64,000 nt of DNA from Candidatus Peregrinibacteria bacterium (GTDB taxonomy: Bacteria; Patescibacteriota; Gracilibacteria; UM-FILTER-43-11): NCBI GenBank assembly GCA_016699515.1, contig CP064978.1:930001-994000 (forward strand), given 5' to 3'. A program made the position numbers and the translations under genes. Shown here piece after piece: positions 42,863-53,129 of the stretch. Below the pieces are notes generated by a model, which saw nothing but the letters and a program-made list of their open reading frames with translations, searched no databases and was not told where the DNA came from. Every line of letters starts with the position of its first letter. Position 1 is the first letter of the stretch.

Positions 42863-45196
42863 ATGATGAAACGCATTCTGATCTCCCTAATGATGGCATT
42901 GGTAGGGGTCACTGTCAGCCATGCAAGCGAACCGGTAAAAAACTATTCCAGCATGGAGCCCACCGTTAAAGTGGTTGCGTACAAAAAATCTTTTACTGAC
43001 CAAATGGTTCCTATTGGTTCGGGCTCGGGAACGGTGATTAATGCCGAGGGTAGAATCTTGACCAATTATCATGTGGTGTTTGATGAAAACGAGTTTGTGC
43101 CATTGGACGGTTTTGAAGTTTGTATTACCTTTAATGTGCAAGAAGAGCCAATTTGCGATTACACCGCACAATTGATTGGTTACGACAAGGACTTGGACAT
43201 CGCTTTACTACAACTTTCTGGCGAGGATGTTTACGGCAATTCACTTAAATCAGTTCGATTTCCTTTTTTGAGCCATCGCGTGGCCCAACCTCCTAAAGAG
43301 CGTGATTCGGTTACCGTGGTGGGCTATCCCGGCAGCGGCGGTGATTCAATTACCATTTCTCGCAAGTGAGTGGAGTGGAAAAACGTAATAACTATACCTA
43401 CTTTAAAACCGACACCGATTTTGATAGCGGAAGCTCTGGGGGAACGGTTTTAAACGAAGCCGGTGAGTTCATAGGGATTCCTACCTACATACGTTCCAAT
43501 AACGAAACGGTGGGCTATTTTTTAGATCTTTCGAACGCGCGCACCTGGATTGATGAGCACTTAAAGCAAGCTCCACAAAATGATTCGGCGACTATTCAGC
43601 TGCTAAAAAATGACCTGTACCGGCTTTCTAAAGCGAATGCAGACCTCACGTACACCCAAGACCATTATCCGTACTTTAAGGCGAATGCGCCCGAGGGTTG
43701 GAAGTTTCTTTATATTCGGAATGATCGCTTTATTCTTTATGAAAAAAATGTCAGTGATCCGGTTGGGGTGGCTGTTTTTACCCTCGAAAATCCGTATGAA
43801 GTCGACGAAGGCGTGATGGATGAATTGAACCGGAAATTTGGACGACTTGCGCCAGCATTACACCGACTATAAAAAAGAAACTGTGACTTATTTGGGCCAA
43901 GAGGCATGGAGAGTTTCTTACACCAGCTATGACACTGAACACATCACTTATTATATTCCTTACGGCTACAACCTAACCATTATCAGTTACACGCTGAGTT
44001 TGGATGAAAAGGAAAAACAGCTCGCAAAAATTGAGCCGGTTTTAAACTCGCTTCAATTCACCAAAACACCCGTTTTAGAGCCTCATTTTCCTAAAACCAT
44101 CACCTTTGAAAATCCTCCGTTTTCGCTCACCGTTCCCGAAAATTGGTCGATTCGCAAACACGATACTCAATCCCCCATTTCTTTGCTCGCCGAAGCGGCA
44201 ATTTATGATAATTACAAAGGGTATTTTCATATTTACTATCGACTGATTGATAAACAAGAGCAGCACTTAAGCCCCAAGCAACGCTTAGATGAGATCATTA
44301 AAAACAGTACGGATTCTAAGATTGTTTCTAAAAATGATTCGCTCACTTTGGGCGGCTTGAAAGGCTTTTCGTATGCCTATGAATATGAGGGTGATGAATA
44401 TCAGGAAATTCGCAAAAGCCTACAAATCGTTCTTCATAATGGCCTTTATGAGTTTCAATTTGATTATGATGATTTGATCGAAAATTTTGATGCCAATTTG
44501 CCCGCCGTTGAAGCCATGATGCAAACCTTCGCATTTAGCGGAACGATTGATCAGGCAGAATCCGGTGCGGATGCAACCGACCCCTCTCAGTCATCCGCGA
44601 GTGACTCCTCGACTTCTTTGGATTCCTCCAGTCCGAACACTCCTCGATTTGGAGAACGCTTTGTTGACTTACAATTCCACCGTTTTGCTACCGCGGTTAA
44701 CCAGCTAGCCGAAAAAGGGATTGTGAGTGGCAACCGACTGAATCAGTTCAAGCCCGAAGCTTTGATCAATCGCGGTGAAGCTTTGCAATGGATCTTGGAA
44801 AGTAAAAATCAACTTGAAACCGAACGTAAATCAAAAAAGATGGTTGATTTTGAATCCTATCGTTCCCATACCAACGAACAGGTAAACGATGTGGACGTCA
44901 AAGCCGGCTATTATCCTCATGTTCAGTACGCACTGGAAAACGGAATTGTGAAAGGTTATGCCGACAATACTTTTCGCCCGAACCGCCCTATTCGCTTAGT
45001 TGAGGCTTTAAAAATGATCATTGAAATGTATGACATTCCGGTTTGGCAAGGCGATACGAACCCTTGGTACAAAAAATACATGGAAAAAGGGTTTGAGCTT
45101 GGGCTGATTCCCTATGGAATGTATGACCCCATGCAAGAACTGACACGAGCTGAACTAGCGCAATTGATTTATACGATCTATGATGATGCTAAATAA
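42863..45196 (+). CDS. Secreted trypsin-like serine protease with SLH repeats (two frameshifts)
   Basis: About 777 residues. Signal peptide MMKRILISLMMALVGVTVSHA. Protease domain: GSGSGTVINAEGRILTNYHVV (catalytic His), DKDLDIALLQL (Asp) and DSGSSGGTVLNEAGEFIG (Ser). Then two related beta domains of the FSLTVPENWSI type and, at the C-terminus, three S-layer-homology-like repeats (FVDLQFHRFATAVNQLAEKG; YYPHVQYALENGIVKGYADN; PWYKKYMEKGFELGLIPYGM). SLH repeats normally bind wall-linked polysaccharide, so the protease is probably held at the surface. Breaks: AA at 43364-43365 and T3 at 43837-43839. Start at 42863 after a perfect -35. Confidence 0.9.
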
Positions 45197-45199
45197 ACT

Positions 45200-45272
45200 G
45201 ATTATTTATTACTCATTCAAGATTACTTTAAGACTTGAAATAGTTAATAAGTAATACGTAATCAATAATAAG
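45200..45272. repeat. TTATTTATTACT..AATAAGTAAT word-repeat hairpin
   Basis: TTATTTATTACTCATTCAAG ATTACTTT.. is followed by ..TAGTTAATAAGTAATACGTAATC. Nearly the same sequence recurs at 50806-50888, and a related form at 20905-20986. Confidence 0.75.
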
Positions 45273-45275
45273 AAA

Positions 45276-46180
45276 ATGTATAATCAAATTGCTAGCAATA
45301 GGCGAAATACTTGGATTTTGTTGATTGTTTTTGTCAGTGTTTTTGTGGCGCTTGGGTACACGATTGGATTTTATTATGCGAACGATCAACAGGCGGCCAT
45401 TGGGTTCATGGGCATTTTGGAATCATCGCCATGATCTACGCGCTGATTTCGTATTACGCCGCCGGCTCGCTCACGTTGAGTATTGCCAAAGCTCGTCCGA
45501 TTGAAAAAAAGGATCATTTTGAATTATTTACCACCATTGAAAATTTGAGCATTGCCGCCGGCATTCCCACGCCCAAAATTTATTTGATCGACGATACTGC
45601 ACTGAATGCCTTTGCCACCGGTCGCGATCCCGACCATGCGTCGGTAGCCATCACCCGTGGGCTTTTGGAGCAGCTGGATAAATCGGAACTGCAGGGAGTG
45701 ATGGCCCACGAACTGAGTCATATTAAAAATTATGACATTCGCATTCAAAGTGTGACCGTGGCATTTATTGGGCTGATCGCTTTGATTTCGGATGTATTTT
45801 TACGATCGATTTTTTACAACCGCCGGGGCAGCAGTGATCGCCGGGGGCGTGGTGGAGCAGCGATTCTTGTGGTTGGATTGGTACTCGCGATCCTGAGTCC
45901 GATCATCGCTAAGCTGATGCACTTAGCCATTTCGCGCCAACGAGAATATTTGGCCGATGCCAGCGGCGCGCTTTTAACACGGTATCCCGAAGGACTGGCT
46001 CGCGCTCTCGAAAAAATCAATCATGACCGTGAGCCCTTGGAAGTGGCGAACAAGGCGACCGCTCACATGTATATCGAAAATCCGCTGCGCAATGAGCAGG
46101 GAATGAAGTGGCTCAATGGGCTATTCAGCACTCACCCGCCCGCTGAAGACCGCGTGAAGCGGCTTAGGGAAATGATTTAG
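45276..46180 (+). CDS. htpX: HtpX-like membrane zinc metalloprotease (one frameshift)
   Basis: An M48 protease for quality control of membrane proteins. ATG 45276 starts MYNQIASNRRNTWILLIVFVSVFVALGYTIG; a T4 run (45415-45418) read as T5 joins it to the main frame at GIFGIIAMIYALISYY. Catalytic zinc site GVMAHELSHIKN; the third zinc ligand region is REYLADASGALL; late signature THPPAEDRVKRL. 301 residues, four helices, usual for HtpX. It follows the protease gene at 42863 with a repeat hairpin between. Confidence 0.95.
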
Positions 46181-46494
46181 TTCAATGCAACGTTTCTGAG
46201 GTAGTCGGATACTGATTCATAGCCACTTTTAATCGCCTTTTCTTCGATTCTTTTTTTGTCATTCGCAGATACTCGAAAGCGCATGGTTTCCGATTGACTG
46301 GTTTTGTATTCTTTTTCGGCAATAATTAAGTTTGGTAAATCGACCAGTAATTCTGGGATGTCTTCATTTAAAAATTCTTGTGCAATATTGGCTGCCTTAC
46401 ACTCAAAAAAAAGTAGTTTCTTTTGTTTTTTTACGATTGAATAATCGTATTTTTGATTATTGAGCGTGATGTAATGTTTAAAGGTAGCTTTCAT
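46177..46494 (-). CDS. Ribbon-helix-helix protein, possible HicB-like antitoxin
   Basis: 105 residues. The N-terminal half (KATFKHYITLNNQKYDYSIVKKQKK...ELLVDLPNLIIAE) could be a partly degenerated HicB-type fold. The C-terminal part, MRFRVSANDKKRIEEKAIKSGYESVSDYLRNVALN, resembles RHH domains of antitoxins and MobC-like proteins. It is preceded by a 47-residue HicA-like gene with 5 bp between. The assignment as a toxin-antitoxin pair is inference. Confidence 0.55.
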   Translation of the reverse strand: MKATFKHYITLNNQKYDYSIVKKQKKLLFFECKAANIAQEFLNEDIPELLVDLPNLIIAEKEYKTSQSETMRFRVSANDKKRIEEKAIKSGYESVSDYLRNVALN

Positions 46495-46499
46495 AAATT

Positions 46500-46643
46500 T
46501 TATTGGGAGGTAAAAATATCTTTGGCAATTTTTGCTGCTATTTTCTCGAGCCCTATGCTCATCAGAATTTTTTCAATTTCTTTGTAGCTTAATGTTGTGG
46601 GACGTTCAAAAAAATGCTGTATTTTCTTCTCAAATTTAGTCAT
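46500..46643 (-). CDS. Small protein (47 aa), possible truncated HicA-like
   Basis: ATG 46643, stop TAA 46500-46502. It reads MTKFEKKIQHFFERPTTLSYKE.., with the pattern of the HicA start (K.l..l...P....y.E.e.lL...G). The HicA catalytic GSHh motif is missing: the product ends EKIAAKIAKDIFTSQ. Either truncated, or frameshifted in the A-runs. It forms an operon with the RHH gene at 46177. Confidence 0.4.
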   Translation of the reverse strand: MTKFEKKIQHFFERPTTLSYKEIEKILMSIGLEKIAAKIAKDIFTSQ

Positions 46644-46731
46644 AGGGGCTATTGATTCTTGTAGCTACATTTCATCGTAAAGTAGCACTATTTGCAATTT
46701 TGTTTTTACAAAAATCTGCTATTATTCTGAT

Positions 46732-47961
46732 ATGCAACCCACTGTGCAACAACTATTGGAGCAGTTAGGCCCCATTCGACGACTGGTGGTCGGTGTTTCG
46801 GGTGGGGTGGATAGTGTCGTGCTGGCTCATCAACTACATGCGCTGGGCTATGAACTGATCATTGCCCACTTAAATCATGGGCTGCGGGGCGAGGCGAGCG
46901 ATGCGGATGCCTTGTTTGTTCGGCAGTTTGCAAAAGAGCTGAACGTGCCGTGTGTTATTGATCGGCAAGCCATTTCGCTCATTGGGAATGTGGAGCAGAA
47001 TGCGCGAACCGTGCGTTATCGTTTTTTAGAAGACGTTCGCAAGCAAATGAAAGCCGATCTGATCGCTGTCGCTCATCACTTGGATGATCCAATTGAAACG
47101 GTGCTGATGCATTTGCTGCGGGGAGCAGGTTTGCGGGGGGCGCGTGGAATGCTGGTGCAACAGGAACGCTTGATTCGTCCACTTTGAACTACGCCCAAGT
47201 CAGTGATTTTGGCCTACGCGCAAAAAAACCATTTGGCATACCGTCATGATGAAAGTAATGATGACCTGCGATTTACACGCAATCAATTGCGCCATGAGCT
47301 CGTGCCCGCACTAAAAAAGGGACAGCCCGATTTGATCGAGCGCGTTCACGAAATGATGATTGACGCTCAAACTCGCTGGCATGACGTACGCTCTTGGGCG
47401 GATAATTGGCTCAACGAGCACTATCGCTTTCATCGTTTTGAGCGAGCAGCCTTTTTGAAACTCCCGCGTGACGTGCAAGTGGAAGTTTTGTTTTCACTGG
47501 TGGACCCGAACGGCATTTATGAAAAAACCATTCAGTCTATTTTGAATTTGATTCAATCGGGAGAAACCGGCAAACAACGCACCGTGCAGGCCGTTACTTT
47601 TTTGGTGGACTATGATCAAATGTCTGTGACGCGCAACGCTTCGAAATTAGAGCAGCCGCCGCAGGGGCGCAAGCCTTTGGCCCACCGTTTGATTTACTGG
47701 CATTCGTGGCGACTCAAAAATTCGAGTAAAAAAAGTTTATGGGTGCGCTCTTGGCAACCCGGCGACCGCTTTGAACCCAACGGCATGACCGGCACCAAAA
47801 AAGTGCAGGACTTTTTTGTGGATCAGAAAATTCCGCGAGCAAAGCGAGCCCTGGTTCCCATTATTGTTGATGAACATGATGAAATTGTCGCGATTGGATC
47901 GCATCGATTTTCTGAAAAAGGCGCCCTTTTAAAGCCCTTTTTACACATTGAAAGCGCTTGA
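46732..47961 (+). CDS. tilS: tRNA(Ile)-lysidine synthase with an in-frame TGA
   Basis: TilS converts C34 of tRNA-Ile(CAU) to lysidine. The N-terminal PP-loop VGVSGGVDSVVLAH, HLNHGLRG, and AVAHHLDDPIETVLMHLLRGAGLRG are intact. Then RPL is followed by TGA (47185-47187) and, in the same frame, TTPKSVILAYAQKNHLAYRHDESNDDLRFTRNQLRHELVP, the expected continuation after RPLL. The C-terminal domain ends at 47961 (TGA). Unlike the other breaks this needs two compensating indels (T3 to T4 and A2 to A1) or a substitution. Length including the stop is about 409, normal. The next gene's -35 overlaps the stop. Confidence 0.9.
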
Positions 47962-47985
47962 CTTTTGGGTCAATTTAAATATAAT
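47958..47985 (+). promoter_or_regulatory. Strong promoter overlapping the tilS stop
   Basis: TTGACT (47958-47963), 16-bp spacer, TATAAT (47980-47985). It drives the FN3 protein gene at 48009. Confidence 0.75.
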
Positions 47986-48008
47986 AAAATAAAATATAAT
48001 TTAGTCAA

Positions 48009-49172
48009 ATGAAAGTATTTTTGAGACTATCATGGGCATTGATGCTTTTGTTTTCGGCCACGGTTGCCCAGGCCGCAACCGAAACCGCCAGAAGCACTCC
48101 GATTGAGCGCGTGATCAGCAAGCGTGCCCTTGTGGTTACATGGGGGCAATTTTCAGAAAAATATCTGCTCTACCTGGGGAACGGATGTGGCACGCTCACC
48201 GAAGGCCAACGGGTGTCTATTTCGGCACGAAACCAATTGGACGGAGGTGATAATGACACGGTCCAGGTGGATGCGTATCGCCGATGTGCCATTGTGCGCG
48301 CGGATCTTTTTGACACTGAATTAACCGTTACCACGGTTTTTCAGAGTAGTAATCGAGTGGTCGTGATCGATCCAAACGGCTTGGAACAAACTCTTTTTTT
48401 CGATGCGCGCTGTCACGCCATTCGGGGGTATCAAGGGGAACGTCTTTATGCCTTAACCGGAGGTTCGATTGACCCGGGTGACCGGCTGTATTTACCTAAC
48501 AACGACGGATTCTGCTCGATTACTTATGTGCAACCCGCGCTTGTCGAGCCGGCAGAAACTCCTCGAGGCGATGTGACACGCCCAAGTGTGGTGGGGAATG
48601 TTAAGGCAGTGGCTGAAAACGGACGTGTGTTTTTATCGTGGAGGGCCGCTCAAGATAACGTGGCCGTTTCTCATTACCTCATTAGTGTCTCGGACGGAAA
48701 AATCAATACGCGCAGTGAGCTCAGCGCTGACGCCATGCCCAATGTGACTCGTACCACCGAAACCAAGGCGGTACTTGATGGGCTCAATAATGATGAAACT
48801 CACTTTATTTATCTTGCTGCTGTTGACACCAGCGGAAACCTGAGCGCCCATTGGACCGAAGTCATCGCCTTTCCCCGGAGTGGCACCTTTCGCAGCGGTT
48901 CAGCTACGGTCGAAGGCATTGGATTACAAATCGCTGAACAGAATGATCGCTTTATTCGTTTGTCTTGGGCCAAGCCCGTCGGCGACTTTAACTACCAACT
49001 CACCCTTAGATCCGGTGAAAAATTAATTTGGAAAGAGGATTTTTCAAAGCGATCCACTTTGCAACTTGTGAATCGTAGTGCGTATTCAGGATTGCCCATG
49101 ACGCTTACGGTGACACGCTACAATCACTACGGTTTTGTGGACCGTCAGATCATCTCTTTTCAGTTTGACTAA
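48009..49172 (+). CDS. Secreted protein with a fibronectin type III domain
   Basis: 387 residues with signal peptide MKVFLRLSWALMLLFSATVAQA. After two beta-rich regions containing paired cysteines (GNGCGTL; DAYRRCAIV; FDARCHAI; NDGFCSI) comes an FN3 domain: TRPSVVGNVKAVAENGRVFLSWRAAQDNVAVSHYLISV ... HFIYLAAVDTSGNLSAHW. A short beta domain ends the protein. It has no anchor, so it is probably released or bound by partners. Function unknown; FN3 suggests binding. Confidence 0.85.
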   Translation: MKVFLRLSWALMLLFSATVAQAATETARSTPIERVISKRALVVTWGQFSEKYLLYLGNGCGTLTEGQRVSISARNQLDGGDNDTVQVDAYRRCAIVRADLFDTELTVTTVFQSSNRVVVIDPNGLEQTLFFDARCHAIRGYQGERLYALTGGSIDPGDRLYLPNNDGFCSITYVQPALVEPAETPRGDVTRPSVVGNVKAVAENGRVFLSWRAAQDNVAVSHYLISVSDGKINTRSELSADAMPNVTRTTETKAVLDGLNNDETHFIYLAAVDTSGNLSAHWTEVIAFPRSGTFRSGSATVEGIGLQIAEQNDRFIRLSWAKPVGDFNYQLTLRSGEKLIWKEDFSKRSTLQLVNRSAYSGLPMTLTVTRYNHYGFVDRQIISFQFD

Positions 49173-49189
49173 GATTTGCTACCATTTCG

Positions 49190-49228
49190 TCGACGAATTC
49201 ATCATTCGTCATTGATAATTCGTAATTG
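49190..49228. repeat. ATTCGTCATTGATAATTCGTAATT word repeat
   Basis: A short member of the ATTACGAATT family (reverse orientation) between the FN3 gene and the next small gene. Confidence 0.55.
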
Positions 49229-49235
49229 AGTGGCT

Positions 49236-49545
49236 ATGTTCAAATTTCTTTTCAAACTTGGTGTTATTATTGTGGTGGTGTATGCCCTGATTCAGATTCC
49301 GTTTTTGGACAAAAGGCGAATGAGCTAAAAGCGTTTTTTTTGAGAAGGTTGACAATGTCAACGACGAAGCTGAAGGAGTGAAGGGCAAAGTTGATGAGTT
49401 TACCGAAATGGTGGGGAATGCAAAAAACACCCTTCAAGAAACCAAGGACAAAGTAGAAGACGCGACTCAGAAAGTGCAGGACGGACTCCAAACCCTTAAT
49501 CGTGCCGCGGAAGTGGTCAATGAAGTGGTGGACCAAGATCGCTAG
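49236..49545 (+). CDS. Small membrane-anchored coiled-coil protein (two frameshifts)
   Basis: About 103 residues after repairing AAAA before GGCGAATG (49310-49313) and the T8 run before GAGAAGG. It begins MFKFLFKLGVIIVVVYALIQ, one N-terminal helix, then a charged helical stretch (AEGVKGKVDEFTEMVGNAKN; VEDATQKVQDGLQTLNRAAE) of coiled-coil type resembling YtxH-like and other short stress proteins. Stop TAG at 49543. It ends in a 4-bp overlap with the convergent gene. Confidence 0.6.
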
Positions 49546-50042
49546 GCAAGGTGAAAATGCCCTTTTTTATCCACAAAGAGTTTAAGGTAGTACGACACCA
49601 CGATCAGAATGAAGAAGTTGATAGTGGTTAGCACAATGAAGGGCGCACGGATCAGTAATAGATAGTTGTAACTTTCCCCGTACTGAACCACATGTATGAT
49701 GTCGGATACCACCAGTCCAATTTCTACAATGATCCCCAGGGCGATTGAATTTTTGGTTACGTCCATTTCGCGCCGCCTCATTCCAACCAACGCTTGGTAC
49801 CCCATTAGAATGGAAACCACCGTTAAAAATAAAAAGTCGATTCGAACGGGTAGTGTTTGAAGCCAGGGGGTATGCCCAGCCACTTTTAGCACCACATCCA
49901 TGATTCCTTGGATGAGTACGTTGTAGCTCAAAAAAAGAATCAGCCAAATAAGCCATCGAGGATATAGGGCGAACTTTTTCTCATTATCGTCTACCAAACG
50001 AGTCGTGTGTTTTTTTACAAACGAAAGTAGGCGTTTTTTCAT
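49542..50042 (-). CDS. Four-helix membrane protein, unrecognised
   Basis: 166 residues. Basic N-terminus, then four membrane helices (WLIWLILFLSYNVLIQGIMD; FLFLTVVSILMGYQAL; NSIALGIIVEIGLVVSDIIH; IVLTTINFFILIVVSYYL). Looks like a small integral membrane protein; no motif. Confidence 0.65.
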   Translation of the reverse strand: MKKRLLSFVKKHTTRLVDDNEKKFALYPRWLIWLILFLSYNVLIQGIMDVVLKVAGHTPWLQTLPVRIDFLFLTVVSILMGYQALVGMRRREMDVTKNSIALGIIVEIGLVVSDIIHVVQYGESYNYLLLIRAPFIVLTTINFFILIVVSYYLKLFVDKKGHFHLA

Positions 50043-50099
50043 GGGGGTTTTTTGATTTTTCTGTTTTTATTATAAAATAAAAAACATATTTAGTCAATA

Positions 50100-50801
50100 T
50101 TAGATCAGTGTTTGCGCTACCACAACGATTCCGGCCGTTTCGGTGCGCAAAATGCGTGGCCCCAGGCTGAATGACTTTGCTTCTGCTTTTTTTCCCGCCA
50201 TAATCTCGTTTGTGTCGAATCCGCCTTCGGGACCCACTAAGATATGGGCCACGCGAGACTTTTTAATTTCCGGTAAAAAATTGGATAACTCATTGCCTTT
50301 TTCAAACTCATAGGCGATGTATACCGGCTTTTTTTTAGGCACCTCTTCGAAGGTGATCGGGTGCTGAATGATGGGAACTCGAACTCGCCCACTTTGTTCC
50401 GCCGCTTCGATCGCAATCATTTGCAAGCGATCAAATTTTAATAGTTTTCGCCCTTCGGTGCGGCGCGTGATGAGGGGGTAAATCGTGCTCACCCCTAATT
50501 CGGTTGCCTTTTGAATCACCCATTCAAAAAGAGCCGGCTTTTTGGGTATGGCCTGGTATAAATGCAATTCAATCGGTGATTCTGTCTTTCGCTCAATACA
50601 TTCCGTCACATTGCCGATTAGTTTTTTTCGATCCACTTCAATCAATTCCAGTGCCCATTCATTCCCCTTTTCGTTGAATACGCTTAGGCGACTCCCGGGC
50701 TTCATACGAAGTACTTTTTGGCATTGCTGGACGATGCGAGGATCGTTTATTTCGATGAGATTATCCCTGTGATTGATATTTTCTAAATAAAATCGGTGCA
50801 T
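50100..50801 (-). CDS. rsmE: 16S rRNA m3U1498 methyltransferase
   Basis: 233 residues, a SPOUT (knotted) methyltransferase. MHRFYLENI..; HLYQAIPKKPALFEWVIQKATELGVSTIYPL; VGPEGGFDTNEI and SLGPRILRTETAGIVV form the SAM-binding knot. It methylates N3 of U1498 in the 30S subunit. Same direction as ftsK upstream, separated by a repeat hairpin. The C-terminus is normal. Confidence 0.95.
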   Translation of the reverse strand: MHRFYLENINHRDNLIEINDPRIVQQCQKVLRMKPGSRLSVFNEKGNEWALELIEVDRKKLIGNVTECIERKTESPIELHLYQAIPKKPALFEWVIQKATELGVSTIYPLITRRTEGRKLLKFDRLQMIAIEAAEQSGRVRVPIIQHPITFEEVPKKKPVYIAYEFEKGNELSNFLPEIKKSRVAHILVGPEGGFDTNEIMAGKKAEAKSFSLGPRILRTETAGIVVVAQTLI

Positions 50802-50805
50802 CTTT

Positions 50806-50888
50806 ATTACTTATTAATTATTATTTATTACTTATTCAAGATTACTTATTAAGAACCGTTAATAAGTAATACATAATAAATAATAATT
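50806..50888. repeat. TTATTTATTACTTATT..AATAAGTAATACATAAT repeat hairpin
   Basis: TTATTACTTATTAATTATTATTTATT..CAAGATTACTTATT.. with inverted AATAAGTAATACATAATAAATAATAATTAA. It overlaps the ftsK stop and shares about 27 bases, nearly identical, with 45210-45236. Confidence 0.8.
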
Positions 50889-53070
50889 AATTTTTATCGA
50901 TAAATATTTGCCGAGGTTTGGCGCCGTTGGTGGGCCCGATGACCCCATTTTCTTCCAGAATATCAAGAATGCGGGCGGCACGAGCATACCCTACGCTCAA
51001 TCGCCGTTGGAGTAATGATGCTGAGGCTTTACCGGTTTGTCGAATCACTTCTACCGCTTCGTTGTATAAGTTGTCTTGGTCCGTACCGTCGGCTGTTCCC
51101 ACCATGTCCGTATCTACCCCCGATGATGACTTTCCAGCTAAAATGGTTTCGTCGTACGTTGGTTCGGTGGTGAGCTTAAGTTTATTGGTAACGCGCTCAA
51201 TTTCTTTACTCGAAACGTATACCCCTTGAACACGGATGGGGCGGCTCATGTTTCCAGGTAAATAAAGCATATCCCCCATTCCCAATAAATCTTCCGCTCC
51301 GATACTATCGATAATGGTGCGGGAATCGATTCCGGTGGTCACTGTAAATGCGATCCGAGCCGGAATATTTGCCTTAATAACCCCGGTGATCACATTCACA
51401 CTGGGGCGTTGCGTGGCAAGGATCAAGTGCATTCCCACCGCGCGAGCCATTTGAGCAATGCGACAAATAGCGGCTTCGGTTTCTTTTTTGGTGGATTGCA
51501 TCATCAAGTCGGCCAGCTCGTCGATGACGATTACAATTTTGGGCATGGTTTTTTCTTCGGCTTCATTGTGTTCCGCAATGTTGCGATAGCCTTTTTCGGC
51601 CAATAATTGATACCGACGATTCATTTCGGCTACGGCCCACTTGAGCGCGGTGTGCGCTTTGTCGGGCTGCGTAATGACAGGGGTGAGCAAGTGCGGAATG
51701 CCGTTGTAAGGAGTAAGCTCCACTCGCTTAGGGTCTACCATGATGAACTTGAGGTCTTTGGGTGAGTTTTGATAAAGCAATGACAGAAGAAAGGTATTCA
51801 TTCCTACCGACTTACCCGAACCGGTTGCTCCGGCGATCAATAAATGAGGCATCGCCCCCAAATCATCCACCACTGGGTTTCCCGCAACATCCCGCCCAAT
51901 CGTCAGTGTCAGATCTGAACCCACACTATTAAATTCGTCGCTTTCTAACATTTCTCGCAAGTGAACCACCATGCGCTTGTCGTTTGGCACTTCGATTCCC
52001 ACCAACGATTTACCCGGAATCGGGGCTTCAATGCGCACTGATTTTGCCGCCAACGCCAACGCAACGTCGTTTTTGAGCGCCGTGATTTTGTTCAATTTGA
52101 CGCCTTCGTGCGGCTGAAGTGTGTATTGCATCACCGAGGGGCCAATGTTTACATCGCGCATGGTCACCGGAATGCTGAATTGCCCCAGTTTGTCTCGAAT
52201 CACTTCGGCATTAGCTTTTAATACCTTGTCGCTAACATAAACCTGCGAGGTGGCATCACTTAAGAGGTCTAAGGAAGGAAATTCCCAATCACTGTAGTCC
52301 ACTTCTTTTCTTTCTTTTGTTGGTTCTGATTTTTGAATGAGGTCCGGCTTTTGAATGTTGAGCTCAATTGGTTTTTTGGTAACAACCGGTTCGCCGGAAG
52401 ATTTTCCTGAGGGTGCCATTGATTTTTCGGTTGATTCATTTTGATTTAAAATTGGTTTTACAATATTCAACTCATTCATTGAATCTTCTTTTTTACTGCG
52501 CTCCGCTTTTCCAGATTCAGCGGTGGTTATTTTAATGGTAGGCGCTTGTGGAATCATCCATTGCAGCACGCGTCGCATTGAAATTTCGAACGCGATCAAA
52601 ACCCCAATCAATAATGTGGCGGAAAGCACAATGTGGGCCCCAACATCCGAAAGTAGATACCGCGGTACGTACGAAGCCAAAAATCCAATGAGTCCACCGT
52701 ACGCCTCCACGTCGTCGCCTGCCAGCTCCATGGGCACTTGCATATGAATCAGCCCCAACCCGGCCCCCACTATCAGCGCGATTCCAAAAAAACGCGTGGC
52801 GTCAAAACGAATACGACTGGATAACATTAAAGCGGCGGCCATGATCAAAAGCAGCCCCGGTAACGCTAAATGAGCGGCTGAGCCAAAAAAATAAGCGAGA
52901 TAGTTGTTCAATAAATCCCCGACGATGCCAAGCTGTCCGCGCGGGATTAAGTAAATAAAAATGGCCAAACAAGCATAAATAACCACCCCCACCTCGCGCG
53001 CAACATGAGGCGCGATCTCGAGTTTAAAATCCTGCTTACTTCGGCGAGCAGTAGGGCGTTTAAGTGGCAT
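50887..53070 (-). CDS. ftsK: DNA translocase FtsK/SpoIIIE
   Basis: 727 residues, shorter than E. coli FtsK but typical of compact homologues. Four N-terminal membrane helices, a short linker (about residues 180-265, with KPIL and KPIELNIQKPDLIQ-type repeats), then the RecA-like motor with Walker A GATGSGKSVGMN, Walker B KIVIVIDELADLMM and LATQRPSVNVITGVIKAN. C-terminal winged-helix gamma domain ASLLQRRLSVGYARAARILD..VIGPTNGAKPR. It moves chromosome ends during division. Frame intact. Confidence 0.97.
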   Translation of the reverse strand: MPLKRPTARRSKQDFKLEIAPHVAREVGVVIYACLAIFIYLIPRGQLGIVGDLLNNYLAYFFGSAAHLALPGLLLIMAAALMLSSRIRFDATRFFGIALIVGAGLGLIHMQVPMELAGDDVEAYGGLIGFLASYVPRYLLSDVGAHIVLSATLLIGVLIAFEISMRRVLQWMIPQAPTIKITTAESGKAERSKKEDSMNELNIVKPILNQNESTEKSMAPSGKSSGEPVVTKKPIELNIQKPDLIQKSEPTKERKEVDYSDWEFPSLDLLSDATSQVYVSDKVLKANAEVIRDKLGQFSIPVTMRDVNIGPSVMQYTLQPHEGVKLNKITALKNDVALALAAKSVRIEAPIPGKSLVGIEVPNDKRMVVHLREMLESDEFNSVGSDLTLTIGRDVAGNPVVDDLGAMPHLLIAGATGSGKSVGMNTFLLSLLYQNSPKDLKFIMVDPKRVELTPYNGIPHLLTPVITQPDKAHTALKWAVAEMNRRYQLLAEKGYRNIAEHNEAEEKTMPKIVIVIDELADLMMQSTKKETEAAICRIAQMARAVGMHLILATQRPSVNVITGVIKANIPARIAFTVTTGIDSRTIIDSIGAEDLLGMGDMLYLPGNMSRPIRVQGVYVSSKEIERVTNKLKLTTEPTYDETILAGKSSSGVDTDMVGTADGTDQDNLYNEAVEVIRQTGKASASLLQRRLSVGYARAARILDILEENGVIGPTNGAKPRQIFIDKN

Positions 53071-53129
53071 GTTCTATTTTTATTTACAACATGCTAATTT
53101 TAAATGATTTTTAGCTTGGTAGCAAGCAA

